Shown: positions 8,237-16,180, numbered from the stretch's first letter. The stretch is 36,101 bases of DNA from CAZNYG01 sp964577205 (GCA_964577205.1 CAZNYG010000014.1:1-36101), one strand, 5' to 3'. The notes: a model not told the origin generated them from the letters alone. Made by a program: numbers and translations.

Positions 8237-8994
8237 GATTTTTTTTCTGCCGCGTCGTTCCTGCGGTAAAGGATGCGTGAGCAGGAGTCGCAGCACACGA
8301 GATCGTTGCCTTTAAAGACTTCGTTTATCAGGGCCGGGCGAAGGAGCATGTTGCAGCCGCCGCACGTTTCTCCTTCGACCGCGGCGAGCGCGACGCCCTC
8401 GCGGACATCCCTGATATGCTCATATTGTTTCAGCACCGCGTCAGGCACAACCGCAAGAGCCGAGGCCCTTTCCTGTTCGGCCGCCGACACTTTCGCCTGC
8501 ATGCTTTTGTGTTCTTCTTCAAGTCGGCTTACATCCGCCTGCATCTCTTTTTCTTTCTGCTTTACTTCCAGGTCGATAGCCTGAGAACTCTTTGCCGACT
8601 GTTCGACGCGGTCCATCAGCTCGAGGATCTCGGTCTCAATATCCGACGATCTTTTTTTCCCCGCCGCGATCTCGTTCAAAAGCGCTTTATACGCGTCGTT
8701 GCTCTTGATGGAATTCAATTCAAGGTTGTGCTTGCGGATCTCGTTCTCGCACGTCTCGAGCTCCATTTCCTTGTTCTTCTTAAGCATCTGCAGCTGCATG
8801 ACGCCTTTTTTTCTTTCTTCGGCTTCCCGGCGCAGATCTTCAAAATCCTGTTTTCTTTTCTGTATCTCTTCAGGAAAGGCGTCCGTTTTCCGCCGCAACT
8901 CGTCAAGAACGCAGTCTTTTTCCTGCAGTGCCACAAGAACGGCGAGCGCTTCCTTTATTCCTGCCATAGTATCCTTTCGGGCCGTCCGCGCCAT
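8233..8994 (-). CDS. Coiled-coil protein with C-terminal C4 zinc ribbon
   Basis: This is a 253-residue protein. About residues 30-190 form long charged helices rich in E, K, L and Q, predicted coiled coil. The C-terminus is a zinc ribbon with CGGC (211-214) and CDSC (235-238), joined by a segment ending GNDLVCC. This layout matches the widespread C4-type zinc-ribbon family (zf-RING_7 type), whose function is poorly defined; a nucleic-acid role is often suspected. The gene overlaps rnhA by ATGA. A second possible start at MAGIKEAL, nine codons in, is equally plausible. The downstream RNase HI and rnpB genes suggest an RNA-metabolism neighbourhood, but that is only context. Confidence 0.85.
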   Translation of the reverse strand: MARTARKDTMAGIKEALAVLVALQEKDCVLDELRRKTDAFPEEIQKRKQDFEDLRREAEERKKGVMQLQMLKKNKEMELETCENEIRKHNLELNSIKSNDAYKALLNEIAAGKKRSSDIETEILELMDRVEQSAKSSQAIDLEVKQKEKEMQADVSRLEEEHKSMQAKVSAAEQERASALAVVPDAVLKQYEHIRDVREGVALAAVEGETCGGCNMLLRPALINEVFKGNDLVCCDSCSRILYRRNDAAEKKS

Positions 8995-9019
8995 GCGGAG
9001 GAACTGACTATAAAAGTAA

Positions 9020-9091
9020 TGGGTAGTGCAGGGTTCGAACCTGCGGCCACTCGCGTGTGAGGCGAGTGCTCTTCCGCTGAGCTAACTACCC
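9020..9091 (-). tRNA. tRNA-Val (anticodon CAC)
   Basis: The minus strand folds as a full cloverleaf. Acceptor GGGTAGT pairs with ACTACCC; the D arm is GCTC/GAGC. The anticodon stem CTCGC/GCGAG encloses loop CTCACAC, and the T arm is GCAGG-TTCGAAC-CCTGC. Anticodon CAC reads GUG valine codons. The discriminator is A and CCA is not encoded, so CCA must be added by nucleotidyltransferase. It lies about 100 bp downstream of tRNA-Ile and probably shares its promoter. Confidence 0.95.
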
Positions 9092-9095
9092 GTAT

Positions 9096-9121
9096 AAAAC
9101 TCGCAAGAGGCCGCAAGTTTT
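9096..9121 (-). other. Inverted repeat between the two tRNA genes
   Basis: AAAACTCGC (9096-9104) is answered by GCAAGTTTT (9113-9121), eight of nine positions pairing plus a wobble. In the transcript this hairpin would lie between tRNA-Ile and tRNA-Val. It could be a processing signal or weak terminator. No further evidence. Confidence 0.4.
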
Positions 9122-9193
9122 ATCAATAAAATCTTAGTTTAAAAGCTGCGTACATTGCTTGCGCTGAAGACCATTTCGTTTTTGAAAATTTCC

Positions 9194-9267
9194 TGGGCCT
9201 GGTAGGACTTGAACCTACGACCAGACGATTATGAGTCGCCTGCTCTAACCAACTGAGCTACAGGCCC
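9194..9267 (-). tRNA. tRNA-Ile (anticodon CAU, lysidine type)
   Basis: The minus strand folds as a cloverleaf: acceptor GGGCCTG/CAGGCCC, D arm GCTC/GAGC, anticodon stem GGCGA/TCGTC with loop CTCATAA, T arm GTAGG-TTCAAGT-CCTAC. Anticodon CAU would read as methionine, but the acceptor stem is that of isoleucine tRNAs. C4-G69 and C5-G68, known determinants for the lysidine enzyme TilS, are present, and the anticodon arm resembles E. coli tRNA-Ile2. I therefore call AUA-decoding tRNA-Ile2 rather than elongator Met. CCA is not encoded. Confidence 0.82.
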
Positions 9268-9271
9268 ATAG

Positions 9272-9324
9272 AGACAGTGCAAAAACAGTGCAAAGACAGT
9301 GCCGAGAAAGTGCGAAAGACAGTA
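9272..9324 (-). repeat. 11-bp tandem repeat in the tRNA leader
   Basis: Four units built on AGACAGTGCAA (plus strand) repeat at exactly 11 bp: the CAGTG cores start at 9275, 9286, 9297 and, as AAGTG, 9308. A fifth degenerate unit is shifted by one base. On the transcribed strand the unit reads TTTGCACTGTC and ends four bases before tRNA-Ile. It lies inside the leader predicted from the promoter at 9366-9394. Confidence 0.85.
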
Positions 9325-9365
9325 AACGTCATAAATAAGGCGAACGATCAAGGATCAGAAGCACT

Positions 9366-9394
9366 ATTATATCAGCAATCGTTTAAATTGTAAA
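9366..9394 (-). promoter_or_regulatory. Sigma-70 promoter of the tRNA-Ile/tRNA-Val unit
   Basis: The minus strand reads TTTACA (9394-9389), 17 bp, TATAAT (9371-9366). This is a consensus -10 and five-of-six -35 at optimal spacing. It gives a leader of about 90 nt, containing the 11-bp repeats, before tRNA-Ile. Confidence 0.8.
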
Positions 9395-9427
9395 GATTTC
9401 CGGCGTCATTGCCTCAAACGTCTGCTA

Positions 9428-9497
9428 CTGCCTTGTATTTTACACTCCACCCATTACATTTCTAACTTTACACTTTACACTTTACATTTTACATTTA
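9428..9497 (-). repeat. A+T-rich word repeat just after rpoD
   Basis: Plus-strand words TTTACACT and TTTACATT repeat several times between about 9435 and 9497, ending next to the rpoD stop codon (9502-9500). On the coding strand this is a run of AAATGTAAAGTG-like units. The same style occurs directly after rsmE and lepB. No gene is seen in it. Confidence 0.8.
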
Positions 9498-9499
9498 TT

Positions 9500-11227
9500 T
9501 TATAATTCCATATACTCGCGCAGGCTCTTGCTTCGCGAAGGATGGCGGAGCTTGCGTATGGCCTTCGCTTCGATCTGTCGCACCCTTTCACGGGTAACGC
9601 CGAATACCTTTCCCACTTCTTCCAGGGTACGGGGATATCCGACGCCGATGCCGTAGCGCAGGCGGATAATATCAGCTTCGCGGGGAGTCAGCGAACCGAG
9701 CACCTTTTCTATCTCCAGCTGAAGCCTGTACTGCTGCGTTTTCTGCACCGGGCTCGGATTGTTGTGGTCTTCGATAAAATCCTCAAGCCTCGAATCCTCT
9801 TCTTCTCCGATCGGCGTCGCCAGAGAGATGGGTTCCTGCATCATCTTAAGCACGCGGCGGACGCGGTCGGACGAGAGTTTCAGCAACTTGGTATATTCCT
9901 CGATCGTCGGCTCGCGCCCCGATTCCTGCTGGTATTTCTTTTTGATCTTGGTCAGTTTGGAGATCAGTTCCTTCATGTGCACAGGGATCCGGATAGTGCG
10001 CGACTGATCGGCTATCGCCCGGTTGATCGACTGGCGGATCCACCAGGTCGCGTACGTCGAGAATTTGAAACCGCGTTTCCATTCGAACTTTTCGACCGCT
10101 TTCGACAGGCCGAGGTTCCCTTCCTGTATAAGGTCGGAAAGCTCAAGGTTGCTCATGCCGACGTGCTTTTTCGCGATAGACACCACCAGGCGGAAGTTCG
10201 CCTCTATGAGCTGCATCTTGTCGCGGTGGATGACCTCTTCCAGCTCGCGGATCTTGTGATCGGTGTCCAGCAACCGGTCAGGCGAAATATTGATGCTTTC
10301 TTCCAGGTTTTCCTGCCGTTCAATGATGTTTTCAAGATTCTGGACAAGCGCTTCGATCCCCGTCAGCGTGTATCCCGTATGCTTTTTAAAATCCCCCTGC
10401 GATATCTTTTTCAGCCGGACCTGGCGGTACAGCGAAAGTATCCGCATGTACGGCATCTTCAGGCGGCGTTCATACCGCTGGATCTCATCGCGAATCTCCG
10501 CGAGCTTCTGCGCAGTTGTCTTTATCTTGTTGATGAGGCGTTTGATCTTATCCTGGTTCAGGTTAAGCCCGACGATCAGGTTGATGATGTTCGCTCGCTC
10601 GGCCGCGACTAACTCCGCGAGCTTTGAGCGTTCCTTCTCCCCGATGCCGCGGTTACGCAGTTTATCTTCGGCATGGCGGATCTTCTTTTCGAGAGCCGTG
10701 ATCTGCTGGACGGCTTTCTTGATCTTCTGTTTCATGCCGCGCAGCTGAGCCGTCGATTTTCTTCCGCGGGGCATCAGCTCCTTAGGGGTCATCTCCTCCT
10801 GGCTTATCAGCGTTTCCCAGTTGCGTATCTCCTTGATGATGAGCGGCGATTCCAGCACGATCATCTTCAGCTTCTTTTCGTTCTCGCGGATGCTCTTTGC
10901 CAGGTTCACTTCCGTCGCACGGTCGAGCAGGGAGACCTTGGCCATCTCGCTGAGGTACATCCTCACTGGGTTGATGATCTCTTCTTCACGCGATTCGCTT
11001 CTCGCGGCCTCCGCCTCTTCCGCCGGCTCGCTGCCTCGGTGTGTAATTTCCTTTTCCTGCTCTACCACGGCGATCCCAAGATCGTCGAGCGTGCCGAAGA
11101 ATTCGTCTATCTGCTCGCTTGAAAAGACGGTGCCGGGAATGCCTTTGTTTATTTCGTCGTAGGTAAGGAAACCGTGTTCCTTGCCCATTTCGATCAGGTC
11201 TTTGAAAATATTGCTGTTTTTGTTCAT
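9500..11227 (-). CDS. rpoD: Primary RNA polymerase sigma factor RpoD (sigma-70)
   Basis: RpoD directs RNA polymerase to housekeeping promoters. The 575-residue protein has region 1.1 (residues 1-60, including DLIEMGKEHGFLTYDEIN), region 1.2 (NPVRMYLSEMAKVSLL), and a long non-conserved insert of coiled-coil character of roughly 200 residues. Region 2 begins near 338 (ANFRLVVSIAKKH, then FKFSTYATWWIRQ), followed by region 3. Region 4 contains the -35-reading helix-turn-helix TLEEVGKVFGVTRERVRQIE (534-553). All parts of a primary sigma factor are intact. The start codon overlaps the dnaG stop as TAATG, so the two are translationally coupled, the common dnaG-rpoD pairing. Confidence 0.98.
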   Translation of the reverse strand: MNKNSNIFKDLIEMGKEHGFLTYDEINKGIPGTVFSSEQIDEFFGTLDDLGIAVVEQEKEITHRGSEPAEEAEAARSESREEEIINPVRMYLSEMAKVSLLDRATEVNLAKSIRENEKKLKMIVLESPLIIKEIRNWETLISQEEMTPKELMPRGRKSTAQLRGMKQKIKKAVQQITALEKKIRHAEDKLRNRGIGEKERSKLAELVAAERANIINLIVGLNLNQDKIKRLINKIKTTAQKLAEIRDEIQRYERRLKMPYMRILSLYRQVRLKKISQGDFKKHTGYTLTGIEALVQNLENIIERQENLEESINISPDRLLDTDHKIRELEEVIHRDKMQLIEANFRLVVSIAKKHVGMSNLELSDLIQEGNLGLSKAVEKFEWKRGFKFSTYATWWIRQSINRAIADQSRTIRIPVHMKELISKLTKIKKKYQQESGREPTIEEYTKLLKLSSDRVRRVLKMMQEPISLATPIGEEEDSRLEDFIEDHNNPSPVQKTQQYRLQLEIEKVLGSLTPREADIIRLRYGIGVGYPRTLEEVGKVFGVTRERVRQIEAKAIRKLRHPSRSKSLREYMEL

Positions 11228-12969
11228 TACGGTTTCACCGAGCCTTTCAGCTGTCTGCTGAGTTCCTGATAGTGACGGATCTTATTTTCATCCATGGGAA
11301 CAGACCCCCCGGACATGGAGACGATCTCCTGGCGCAGCGCCTGCCGTTCTTCTTCCAGCGCGTGGTTCCTGATATCTCTCAGAAGATTCGCGATCGTCTG
11401 GTCCGGATAAGGGTAATTCTTTTCTTCGAGCATCAATTCAGTGAACCATCCGGCTTCGTCATCCTCCAGATGGTTGACAATGTCTGCCGCCCTGACATCA
11501 CTGCACAGGAGGCCGAACACCTTCTTTTGACGGGGATCCGTGAAGAGGTTCCCGTCAACCTGGGCCCGCAGCTGCGGATGAAGAGCGGCCAGCTGTAAAA
11601 GCTCCTCCTCCGCGGACCGGACCGGCGTTGACGGCAGTGCTGCCCCTGGTGGATCATTGGGCCGTGACGGCCTGGCAGCTGATGATCGCCGCAGCCTGCG
11701 GAGTTCGGCATGCAGGGCGTCTTCCGTTACATGAAGTTCTTCGGCAAGATGCCGCGTCCATTCTCCGCGAACGACGGCATTTTTGATCTTGTCTATGAGA
11801 GCGATGACCTCCGCCGCGGCGCGCGCCTTCTGTTCCGGCGTCGCGCTGCCATGGGCTTCGATAGCCCGGCTGGTCACAAAATCCATGACTGACCGGCGTT
11901 CGGCGGCAAGCATGCCTTTGAACGCCTCGATGCCTCCGGCGAGCAGATACTCGTCCGGGTCTTTCCCGTCCGGGATGATCGCGACGGTAACCGCGAGCTC
12001 GGTCTCGATAAGCGTTTCTATCGCCCGCCTCGCCGCCTGCATACCAGCTTCATCCGGATCAAAAAGGAGCGTCACTTCGTCCGCGTACCGGTTGACCATG
12101 CGGGCCTGTGTCTCGGTGAACGCGGTTCCCAGCGTCGCTACGGCCGTATCGACGCCGTATTGGTGCGACACCACAACATCCATATAGCCTTCCAGCACTA
12201 TGAGGGAACGTTTTTCCCTCAACGCTGGGATAGCCTGGAAGAGGCCGTAAAGATGATGCGATTTCGTGTATATCCTGGTCTCGGGAGTATTCAGGTATTT
12301 CGGCTGCTCATCGCGAAGGGTGCGGCCGCCGAACGCGACCACACGCCCCTGTGTATCCAGGATCGGGAACACGATGCGCCCCGACATGTATTCAAAGAAT
12401 CTGCCCCGTTCAGTCTTGGTGAGCAGCCCCGCCGCCATCAGTTCTTCGATGGTATAGCCTTTTTTAAGGGCCGACGGCATCAGGTAGCCGCCCGGCGCGA
12501 ACCCGATGAGGAATTTATTGATCGTTCCGTCGGTTACGCCGCGCCCCGCCAGATACTCGCGGGCTTTCCTGCCCTCCGAAGTTTCGATCAGATAGCGGTG
12601 ATAAAAGCGCGCCGCCTGTTCGAGCAGGTCGTATACTTTCTGGCGTTCCGAACGCCGGATGATATCTTCCTCGTTCTCCCGGATCGTTATCCCGGCCCGC
12701 CCGGCCAGCTTCCGTACCGCTTCAGGCCATGTCAGATTGTCCATCTGCATGACGAACTTGAAGACATCCCCTCCGGCGCTGCAGCCGAAACAGTGGTATA
12801 TGCCCTTTTCCCCGCTCACCATGAACGAGGGCGTTTTTTCGTTATGGAAAGGACAGTTGGATTTCCAGTTCCGCCCGGACCTTTTGAGCGTCGGGATGTA
12901 CTCGCGGATAATTTCTACGATATCTATGCTCTGCCGGATCTGATCAATGGTTTCTGGAGAAATAGTCAT
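11227..12969 (-). CDS. dnaG: DNA primase DnaG
   Basis: DnaG makes RNA primers at the replication fork. The 580-residue protein has the N-terminal zinc-binding domain (C39, H42, C60, C63 in CPFH and CFGC) and the catalytic core with RNAP basic motifs. The Toprim domain has the metal-binding acids in EGYMD (260-264) and DPDEAG (D304, D306). A C-terminal helical region, about 430-580, would contact the helicase. It lies 67 bp after the broken NIF3 gene and overlaps rpoD. No strong ribosome site is visible before ATG 12969-12967. Confidence 0.97.
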   Translation of the reverse strand: MTISPETIDQIRQSIDIVEIIREYIPTLKRSGRNWKSNCPFHNEKTPSFMVSGEKGIYHCFGCSAGGDVFKFVMQMDNLTWPEAVRKLAGRAGITIRENEEDIIRRSERQKVYDLLEQAARFYHRYLIETSEGRKAREYLAGRGVTDGTINKFLIGFAPGGYLMPSALKKGYTIEELMAAGLLTKTERGRFFEYMSGRIVFPILDTQGRVVAFGGRTLRDEQPKYLNTPETRIYTKSHHLYGLFQAIPALREKRSLIVLEGYMDVVVSHQYGVDTAVATLGTAFTETQARMVNRYADEVTLLFDPDEAGMQAARRAIETLIETELAVTVAIIPDGKDPDEYLLAGGIEAFKGMLAAERRSVMDFVTSRAIEAHGSATPEQKARAAAEVIALIDKIKNAVVRGEWTRHLAEELHVTEDALHAELRRLRRSSAARPSRPNDPPGAALPSTPVRSAEEELLQLAALHPQLRAQVDGNLFTDPRQKKVFGLLCSDVRAADIVNHLEDDEAGWFTELMLEEKNYPYPDQTIANLLRDIRNHALEEERQALRQEIVSMSGGSVPMDENKIRHYQELSRQLKGSVKP

Positions 12970-13036
12970 TTGTTAAGGGATCCCCGCCATCCCGGATACG
13001 ATCCCCCGTTCCTTCCCCCGCGCCTGCCGGTTACGG

Positions 13037-14001
13037 CTATGAAGCTGTGCGGCGAAAACGGCGGAAACCTGACGCTTCGATTACGTCGATGCCGCCGAAC
13101 TTTTTCTCGGCAGAGTCGAGCAGAAGGTTCATTCCCAGGTTGTCCGACGCAATATGTCCGGCGATGACCACGTGCAGGTGGCACTTTTTCGCCGCCTTCA
13201 GATGATCCTCGCTCATATGCATGCCCACGATCGTACCGACTCCCGCGGCGGCCAGTTTTTCCAGCACGTCCTTCGGGCCTTCTGTCCCCCCGGTCATGTC
13301 AACAAAAATCTTTCCCGCCCTGTTCTCCCGGCTGCCGGCGATAATGGACGGCCCCGCACCGTTGCGTTCACATCTTCATATTCGGGTATCTTTTCCAGTA
13401 TCGCGGCCGCATCGCCGAGCGTGCGGGGTTTCTGTGTATCAAAAATATTCTGGAGAAAACCGGCTACCTGGTTATCCGCGACCGTATGGGACGACATGAA
13501 AGGAAATCCAAGGAGGCGCGCGGCATCAGCCGAGCGGGTGTGGTTCTGTCCTGACACCTTACGTCCTACTTCCTTGAGGCGCGATTCCACCATCGATTCA
13601 GCCGCCGTCAGCGGCACGCCGAAACGGCTAAGGATATCGGCCTGCATATCTATGACCTGATAAAAAGTCGCGTAGGCCTTGCCTTCCGGATGATGGGTCA
13701 GCACCAGGTCTATCTTCCGGCCCCGCTGACGCAGCGCGTCAGCCAGCAGGATCTCGGAAGTTTCCATGTCGATACCCGCGATCAGCGAGCGCACTTCCTC
13801 GTCGCCGGTGCCGTTCAGAATGCGCGAGTCGGCATACGGATTGTCCAGCATCTCCCGGTCACAGCGGGCTTTTTCGGCGTCGGGCATCTTTTCAAAATCC
13901 CTGCGGCGGCTCTCGAGAATACGCTCAACTTCTGCGCGTCCGCGCGGATCGCTCCGGATGCCCTGCTCGATAAAGAAATTGTAAAGCTCTTTAAGTTTCA
14001 T
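13037..14001 (-). pseudogene. NIF3-family (Nif3-like dinuclear metal centre) gene with one frameshift
   Basis: NIF3 proteins are widespread and bind a dinuclear metal site; their cellular role is unclear. The N-terminal part (14001 to about 13361) reads MKLKELYNFFIEQG and includes the histidine motif LVLTHHPEG. The frame then slips. The C-terminal part (about 13360 to 13037) continues with GPSIIAGSRENRAGKIFVDM, TGGTEGPKDV and HVVIAGHIASDNLG, all typical of the family. Adding one base between 13360 and 13361 restores a continuous protein of about 320 residues. Without it the first frame stops near 13294. No slippery heptamer is seen, so this is a real inactivating indel or a sequencing/assembly error. 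The start has no clear ribosome site and lies just after a repeat. Confidence 0.85.
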
Positions 14002-14007
14002 CTAAAA

Positions 14008-14073
14008 AATAAGAGAGTGAGAAAGCAAATGAAAGCCTGTTCTTTCTCTCTTCTGCCGTCCCACTCTCTTAAC
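14008..14073. repeat. Inverted repeat between rpsU and the NIF3 gene
   Basis: TAAGAGAGTG (14010-14019) is answered exactly by CACTCTCTTA (14062-14071). Inside, GAGAAAG is answered by CTTTCTC. The whole is a low-complexity AG/CT-rich palindrome adjoining the NIF3 start. There is no T-run, so it is not a classical terminator on either strand. Confidence 0.75.
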
Positions 14074-14089
14074 CTCGCACAATTGCCCA

Positions 14090-14296
14090 TCAGCGTGCCC
14101 ATCGATTGTCCTTCATCATTCTCCGCCGAATTTTACGCTTTGCTTCCGCAAGTTTCTCCTTGCGAACAACGCTTGGAGCGCGGTAGAATTCCCGCTTTTT
14201 TATTTCCTGCATAATGCCGTTGCGTTCACATTCACGTTTAAAACGCCGGATGGCCTCTTCGATGGATTCGCCTTCGCGAACCCTTACGTTAACCAT
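14090..14296 (-). CDS. rpsU: Small-subunit ribosomal protein bS21
   Basis: bS21 joins the 30S platform near the anti-Shine-Dalgarno region. From ATG 14296-14294 the protein is 68 residues, starts MVNVRVREGESIEEAIRRF and ends in a basic tail with RRRMMKDNRWAR, normal for the family. The conserved FKREC and KKREFYRAPS segments are present. A GTG five codons earlier would add MVCYS, which does not fit the family and lies too close to the AGGTGG ribosome site (about 11 nt before the ATG). It is between the HIT gene and the broken NIF3 gene. Confidence 0.95.
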   Translation of the reverse strand: MVNVRVREGESIEEAIRRFKRECERNGIMQEIKKREFYRAPSVVRKEKLAEAKRKIRRRMMKDNRWAR

Positions 14297-14356
14297 TGAG
14301 TAGCACACCACCTTTCTATTTCATGTATAGTAGAATTTACTCTTGTTCTCTCCGCG

Positions 14357-14710
14357 TTATCCCGGCGGCCAGGAGAACTTTCTGCCGCCCAGAAGATGGA
14401 AATGAAGATGCGCGACCGCCTGTCCCGCGTCGGGGCCGTTGTTCACTATGAGGCGGTAGCCCGTATAAAGTTTTTCCTTTTCGGCCAGAGTGCGCGCCAC
14501 TACTGCGATCTTTCCAAGCACGCCCGTATCTTCGCCGGTAACTTCGCATATCCCCGAAACGTGTTTTCTCGGAATAATAAGTATATGTACCGGCGCCTGC
14601 GGCTGGATGTCCCTGAAAGCCAGCAGGTCGTCATCCTGATAAACGATCTTTGCCGGTATGGAACCCGCCGCTATCTTACAGAAAAGGCAATCCTTATCAA
14701 CATGTTTCAT
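14357..14710 (-). CDS. HIT-family (HINT-like) nucleotide hydrolase
   Basis: This is a 117-residue protein from ATG 14710-14708 with the CLFCKIAAGSIPA N-terminus and the histidine triad HLHFHLLGG near the C-terminus. These are the signature of bacterial HINT/HIT purine nucleoside phosphoramidases. The N-terminal CxxC-type cysteines resemble HinT members that bind zinc. A longer frame to 14755 adds residues absent from homologues and crosses a hairpin, so the inner ATG is preferred. It has its own candidate promoter and leads into rpsU. The substrate cannot be told from sequence. Confidence 0.93.
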   Translation of the reverse strand: MKHVDKDCLFCKIAAGSIPAKIVYQDDDLLAFRDIQPQAPVHILIIPRKHVSGICEVTGEDTGVLGKIAVVARTLAEKEKLYTGYRLIVNNGPDAGQAVAHLHFHLLGGRKFSWPPG

Positions 14711-14725
14711 GTAAGCCGCCGGAAT

Positions 14726-14756
14726 AAAAAAAACCCGTTGCAACTGATGAGGCAAC
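14726..14756 (-). terminator. Hairpin with T-run in the HIT leader (weak terminator or attenuator)
   Basis: On the minus strand GTTGC and GCAAC form a short stem followed by GGG and eight T (14733-14726). It lies downstream of the candidate HIT promoter and 16 nt before the start codon. It could end mtaB read-through or attenuate HIT-rpsU. The five-pair stem is weak. Confidence 0.4.
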
Positions 14757-14795
14757 TCGTCGCTTGCACAATAAAACCTTCATAGTATTTATGAA

Positions 14796-14824
14796 ATTGT
14801 ATCATAAAATGGCGGGAATAGCAA
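14796..14824 (-). promoter_or_regulatory. Candidate sigma-70 promoter of HIT-rpsU
   Basis: The minus strand has TTGCTA (14824-14819), a 17-bp spacer and TACAAT (14801-14796), four-of-six and five-of-six matches. It lies in the otherwise empty gap between mtaB and the HIT gene and predicts a leader of about 80 nt. Confidence 0.55.
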
Positions 14825-14841
14825 TATATCGGCAAGAGTGG

Positions 14842-16062
14842 TTAATTTTGCCGGATGGGTTCTCCGAAACGGGCATAAACGCCTTTGCGGACTATTCTTT
14901 CAACTATTTTAATTTTTACCAGGGAACGGTTGAGGATGGGAGTGTCTTCACTATTGACCGTAATATAGTTGTCGGTCAGAAACGTTGTTTTACCGTTCTC
15001 CTTTTCTACCACCGCTTCCCGCACTGTTCCAGAAAAACGCGACTCGTAGGACTCCTTCAGCGCGTTTCCCAGTTCTATCAGTCTGCGGGACCTTCTCTTC
15101 ATCTCGTCGCCGCTTACCTGTCCCGGCATCTTTGCCGCGGGCGTTCCGGTGCGGGGTGAGAATGGGAACACATGCAGCCGGCTGAAAGCGGCTCCGCGGA
15201 CAAATTCAAACGTTTCTTCGGCATCGCGTTCAGTTTCTCCGGGAAAACCGGTGATGATATCGGTCGTCAGAGCGATATCGGGAACAGCGGCTCTTATCTT
15301 TTCCAGACGGGCCCGGAATATATCCTTTCTGTACGGGCGGTTCATGCGGGAAAGAACAGTGTCCGATCCAGACTGCAGAGGGACATGAAGATGCGGGCAT
15401 ATTCTTCCAGGATTATCACGGATAAGGCCGATCAGCAGATCATCGACTTCACTGATCTCAAGAGACGAGAGACGGAACCGGAACGTTCCTTCTATCGAAA
15501 GAAGGCGTCGCATAAGCGCGGAGATACCCCCCTCGTAACGCCCGAGATGAATACCTGTAAGCACTGCTTCGGGATATCCGGCCGCGGCCAGCGACTGGAT
15601 CTCCATTGCCGCCTGTTCGTACGGTTTACTCCACATGACCGGGCGGACCGAGGGAACGATACAATATGTGCAGTGAGCGTCGCAGCCGTCCTGTATCTTT
15701 ATGAAGGCGCGCGAATGCCCCCGGAAAGACGCTATCGATCCGAAGGCCGACTCACGCTGTTTCACTTTGATCTTTTCAGCGGCCGCCGCTATCTCTTCCG
15801 CGGCCCGTTTCGCGTAGCAGCCCGTTACGATGATCTCAGCTTCAGGGTTCCTTGCGCGCAGCCGCCGGATAAGCTGCCGGCACTGCCGGTCCGCTTCCGC
15901 GGTGACGGTACATGAATTGATAATAATGAGTGAGGCTTCTTCAGGTGAGGTTACGCGACGCATGCCGCCGGCGGAATATTCGTCTTCGAGCAGCTGTGAT
16001 TCGTACTGGTTTACCTTGCATCCGAACGTCGAGATATAGAAATTCGCCGCTTTTTGCTTCAT
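14842..16062 (-). CDS. mtaB: tRNA t6A37 methylthiotransferase MtaB (radical SAM)
   Basis: MtaB converts t6A to ms2t6A at position 37 of ANN-decoding tRNAs. The 406-residue protein has the UPF0004 domain with its three cluster cysteines C15 (TFGCKVNQYES), C51 (NSCTVT) and C82 (TGCYAKRA). The radical SAM motif is CDAHCTYC (C127, C131, C134), then LTGIHLGRY and LHVPLQSGSD. A C-terminal TRAM-like region follows. NQYES and TGIHLG distinguish MtaB from MiaB and RimO. The linker between the UPF0004 and radical SAM parts (about 85-118) is rather short, making the protein shorter than most homologues. The gap of 142 bp to rsmE contains an A+T-rich repeat. Confidence 0.92.
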   Translation of the reverse strand: MKQKAANFYISTFGCKVNQYESQLLEDEYSAGGMRRVTSPEEASLIIINSCTVTAEADRQCRQLIRRLRARNPEAEIIVTGCYAKRAAEEIAAAAEKIKVKQRESAFGSIASFRGHSRAFIKIQDGCDAHCTYCIVPSVRPVMWSKPYEQAAMEIQSLAAAGYPEAVLTGIHLGRYEGGISALMRRLLSIEGTFRFRLSSLEISEVDDLLIGLIRDNPGRICPHLHVPLQSGSDTVLSRMNRPYRKDIFRARLEKIRAAVPDIALTTDIITGFPGETERDAEETFEFVRGAAFSRLHVFPFSPRTGTPAAKMPGQVSGDEMKRRSRRLIELGNALKESYESRFSGTVREAVVEKENGKTTFLTDNYITVNSEDTPILNRSLVKIKIVERIVRKGVYARFGEPIRQN

Positions 16063-16180
16063 CGCGGGGTCGCTCTTTCAATGTAATTAACGGCTGGATC
16101 CCCGACAACTTCCACTGCGCAGACATGAATGAACTTCCGCAGCCGCGGGATCGGAACATTCTGCCCTTTATATTGTTTGC

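Noticed and set aside
9194..9267. Elongator tRNA-Met
   Set aside because: Anticodon is CAU, but the acceptor stem is isoleucine-like and C4-G69/C5-G68 favour the lysidine-modified tRNA-Ile2. Some doubt remains.
9272..9324. CRISPR array
   Set aside because: The repeats are 11 bp with no spacers, degenerate, and no cas gene is near.
12160..13167. 335-codon plus-strand frame opposite dnaG
   Set aside because: Antisense shadow of dnaG, no recognisable domain, and it runs across the dnaG-NIF3 gap.
13355..13365. Programmed frameshift in the NIF3 gene
   Set aside because: No slippery heptamer or stimulating hairpin is seen at the junction; an indel or error is simpler.
7257..14760. Shared 13-mer GTTGCCTCATCAG between rnpB-flanking copy A and the HIT leader
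   Set aside because: A few 13-base matches are expected by chance in both strands of 36 kb, and the surrounding bases do not match.
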